Below, in pieces: positions 62,132 to 64,000 of a stretch of 64,000 nt of DNA; within the stretch, counting starts at the first letter, position 1; each line of letters begins with the position of its first letter. The notes beneath the pieces were generated by a model. It saw only the letters and a list, made by a program, of their open reading frames with translations, was not told where the DNA came from and did not search any database. The translations under genes were made by a program, and so were the position numbers. Source of the DNA: an uncultured Clostridia bacterium (GTDB lineage Bacteria > Bacillota > Clostridia > Lachnospirales > CAG-274); assembly GCA_944384195.1 (NCBI GenBank), contig CALWSK010000004.1, forward strand, positions 62,001-126,000, read 5' to 3'.

Positions 62132-64000
62132 ATGAGAAGAATATTAGTTATAATAGCTATGTGTTTAAGCTTATTTACTAATGTTGCTTTTGCAAGAGAT
62201 ATAAGTTCTGATTCAGAAAAGCCTCAACTTAAGATGGGAGGAAATAATGTATATAGTTTAGAGGCTGGTAAAGCAACAGAGCTTACCATACCTATAGTAA
62301 ATCCTAGTGGTGATATAGCTAGCGGAGTGCTTATAAAAGCTAAGCCAGCAGATAATGCACCTATAACTATAAAATTTTTAAATAGTTCTGATAGGGCAGC
62401 TCAAATATTAAGAGGAGGAAGCCATAATGTAGTACTTTCTATAGATGTAGAATCTAATGCAACTAGTGGTAAATATCCTATTACATTAGATTATTCATTT
62501 TCTTCTATAAGTGGACTTAGTTTTACGGGTCAAGACACATTTTATGTAAAAATAGATAATGGAGCTACTATCCCAACTCTTGCTCTTGATAATATAAAAA
62601 TATCTAGTGATAAAGTAACTAGTGGTTCTAGTGTTACTGTAACTGCTAATCTTGAAAATATATCAAAGCTTGTTGCTAATAATGTAAATGTGGAAGTTGG
62701 GCTTTTATCTGAAAATAATATGACAGTAATAGGAGGTTCTAGCAATATATATTTTCCTAGTTTAAATTCATCTGCTATTGAACCTATAAGCTTTAACATA
62801 GGGACTACAAATCTTACAAAAGAAGGTTCTAACAAAATATCTTTAAAGCTTACATATACAGATAATCAAAATAAAGAGTATTCAAAAGAATATTTTACAT
62901 ATATAAATGTTATTAAACCTAATAGTAATGTTAATCAAAATGTAGAGCTTAAGATATCTAGTGTTGTTGCTCCTAGTGGTACTTTTAAAGTTGGACAAAG
63001 TGGTACTTTTAAGGTAAAAGTAAAAAATGTATCTAAATCTACTGCTAAAAATATAAAAGTTAGCGCTAAGGTGCCAGAAGGTATAGTTCCTACTTCTTCA
63101 AATATACTTTTTATAGAGGAGCTTGCTCCAAATTCTGAAAAGGAGTTAAGCTTTAGTGTAGCTCCTACTTCATCAGCTTCTACGCAGACATATTCTATAG
63201 GATTTAGTATAGAATATAAAAATTCATCATCTACAAAAGAACAAGAGGCACAACCTCTAGTAATAGAGCAATATGCGGGTATGAATGTTAATAACCCTAC
63301 ACCTAAGAAAGAGGGAGAGGCTCAAAAAACTTCTGTTCCTAAAATAATAGTTAGTAAATATTCATCTACTCCTACTATAGTAGAAGCTGGGAAAAGTTTT
63401 AAGCTTTCTATGAATTTTAAAAATACACATAATACAAAAACTGTTAAAAATATAAAAATATTCCTTACTGTAGAAGATAAAACAGAAGAAAAAGGAAATG
63501 TATTTGCTCCAGATAATTCTAGTACAACATATTTTATAGATAGTATAGCTCCAAAGCAAGAGGTATCTCATACTTTTAATTTATTTGCCGTGCCTGATGC
63601 TAAGCCACGTTCTTATACTATAAATGTAAATCTTGAGTATGAAGACGAACAAGCAAATGAATATAAATCTGTAGAGCTTGTAGGTATAAATGTAAAACAA
63701 CAAGCAAATCTTGAGCTTAGCGAAATAACAAAGCAAGATACTGGGACAGTTGGAACACCTATGAATATAAATTTTCAGCTTTATAATACTGGTAAAGTAA
63801 CTTTATCAAATCTTATGATAAAACTAGAAGGAGAAGGACTAGATACTTCTAATTCTACTAACTTTATAGGAAACTTTGCTTCTGGTTCTTCAGAATATTA
63901 TGATGGATCATTTATACCAACAGAGGCCGGAGAAAAGACTGTAAAAGTAATAGTAACTTATGAAGATACAGATGGAAAAGAGCTTAGAAAAGAACAAGAA
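62132..64000 (+). CDS. Large exported protein with CARDB-like repeats (partial, runs off the window)
   Basis: At least 623 residues, open at the right edge. Residues 1-22 are a signal peptide (FTNVAFARD). The rest is a series of immunoglobulin-like CARDB/NEW3-type domains, recognisable from repeated V-x-P-x-x-V-x-x-G and V-K-N-x-S/G patterns (GQSGTFKVKVKNVSKSTAKN; GTPMNINFQLYNTGKVTLSN) and Leu-Ala-Pro-like spacer turns. Proteins of this kind (COG1361) are encoded between an ABC ATPase and a MacB-like permease and form the outside part of an export or cell-surface system. AAGGAGG precedes the ATG. Confidence 0.82.
   Translation, partial: MRRILVIIAMCLSLFTNVAFARDISSDSEKPQLKMGGNNVYSLEAGKATELTIPIVNPSGDIASGVLIKAKPADNAPITIKFLNSSDRAAQILRGGSHNVVLSIDVESNATSGKYPITLDYSFSSISGLSFTGQDTFYVKIDNGATIPTLALDNIKISSDKVTSGSSVTVTANLENISKLVANNVNVEVGLLSENNMTVIGGSSNIYFPSLNSSAIEPISFNIGTTNLTKEGSNKISLKLTYTDNQNKEYSKEYFTYINVIKPNSNVNQNVELKISSVVAPSGTFKVGQSGTFKVKVKNVSKSTAKNIKVSAKVPEGIVPTSSNILFIEELAPNSEKELSFSVAPTSSASTQTYSIGFSIEYKNSSSTKEQEAQPLVIEQYAGMNVNNPTPKKEGEAQKTSVPKIIVSKYSSTPTIVEAGKSFKLSMNFKNTHNTKTVKNIKIFLTVEDKTEEKGNVFAPDNSSTTYFIDSIAPKQEVSHTFNLFAVPDAKPRSYTINVNLEYEDEQANEYKSVELVGINVKQQANLELSEITKQDTGTVGTPMNINFQLYNTGKVTLSNLMIKLEGEGLDTSNSTNFIGNFASGSSEYYDGSFIPTEAGEKTVKVIVTYEDTDGKELRKEQE

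Noticed and set aside
62542..62835. 97-codon minus-strand frame inside the CARDB gene
   Set aside because: No ribosome site and complete overlap with a long signal-peptide-bearing gene on the other strand.

Overview
The window comes from a very AT-rich, endospore-forming, anaerobe-like Firmicute of the class Clostridia. Support includes A/T-rich codon choice, strong GGAGG ribosome sites, Spo0A and YyaC, a FabK-type type II fatty acid operon, a DapF/CsaB/TagA envelope set and TTG/GTG starts. Genus cannot be fixed from sequence alone; a Lachnospirales-like lineage is my guess. A parAB locus carrying its own parS sites and a nearby yyaC suggest that the left end lies in the origin-proximal part of the chromosome. 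dnaA, rpmH, mnmEG and rsmG are not in the window.

Layout: 0.1-10.1 kb holds a CPBP membrane protease, a small secreted EF-hand-like protein, parS-parA-parB-DUF4446, murA, a YycJ-type hydrolase, a methyltransferase, hslO, an AI-2E family transporter and a second CPBP protease. On the minus strand at 10.2-13.2 kb lies mltG-trmR-trhP (septal glycan cleavage plus tRNA U34 modification). 13.6-19.3 kb holds a fused EcfA1-EcfA2 ATPase, ecfT, truA, recX and a TPR protein. 19.4-28.8 kb (minus strand) is a complete fatty acid operon, fabT-fabH-(33-codon ORF)-fabK-fabD-fabG-fabF-accB-fabZ-accC-accD-accA, with a FabT-like operator at its promoter but no acpP. 29.0-31.4 kb is a phage-derived tail-end, holin and endolysin remnant.

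31.6-35.7 kb is the sporulation neighbourhood: yyaC, a membrane protein with a degenerate JAMM/MPN-like domain and an outside LysM domain, a sensorless histidine kinase, a CYTH phosphatase and spo0A, without the usual spoIVB. metG-tatD-yabE follows on the minus strand (35.7-39.7 kb). 40-45.6 kb carries a nicotinamidase-like hydrolase, an alpha/beta hydrolase, a flavodoxin-SCP2 fusion, dapF, a PAP2 phosphatase and an ECF sigma/anti-sigma pair. A tRNA-Leu(CAA) and two adjacent membrane diguanylate cyclases follow.

48.5-59.5 kb is a cell-wall glycopolymer cluster (flippase, UDP-ManNAc dehydrogenase, glycosyltransferases, O-antigen-ligase-like protein, CsaB pyruvyl transferase, TagA/WecG) that probably makes a pyruvylated secondary wall polymer able to anchor SLH proteins. 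The window ends with a secreted nuclease-fold plus helix-hairpin-helix repeat protein, an ABC ATPase and a large CARDB-like exported protein cut off at the right edge.

The most unusual items are the pseudo-JAMM/LysM membrane protein beside an orphan kinase and spo0A, the short hydrophobic ORF in the usual acpP slot of the fab operon, the six-repeat HhH secreted protein, the flavodoxin-SCP2 fusion and the interlocked terminator/promoter in front of yabE. No insertion sequence or CRISPR array was seen.
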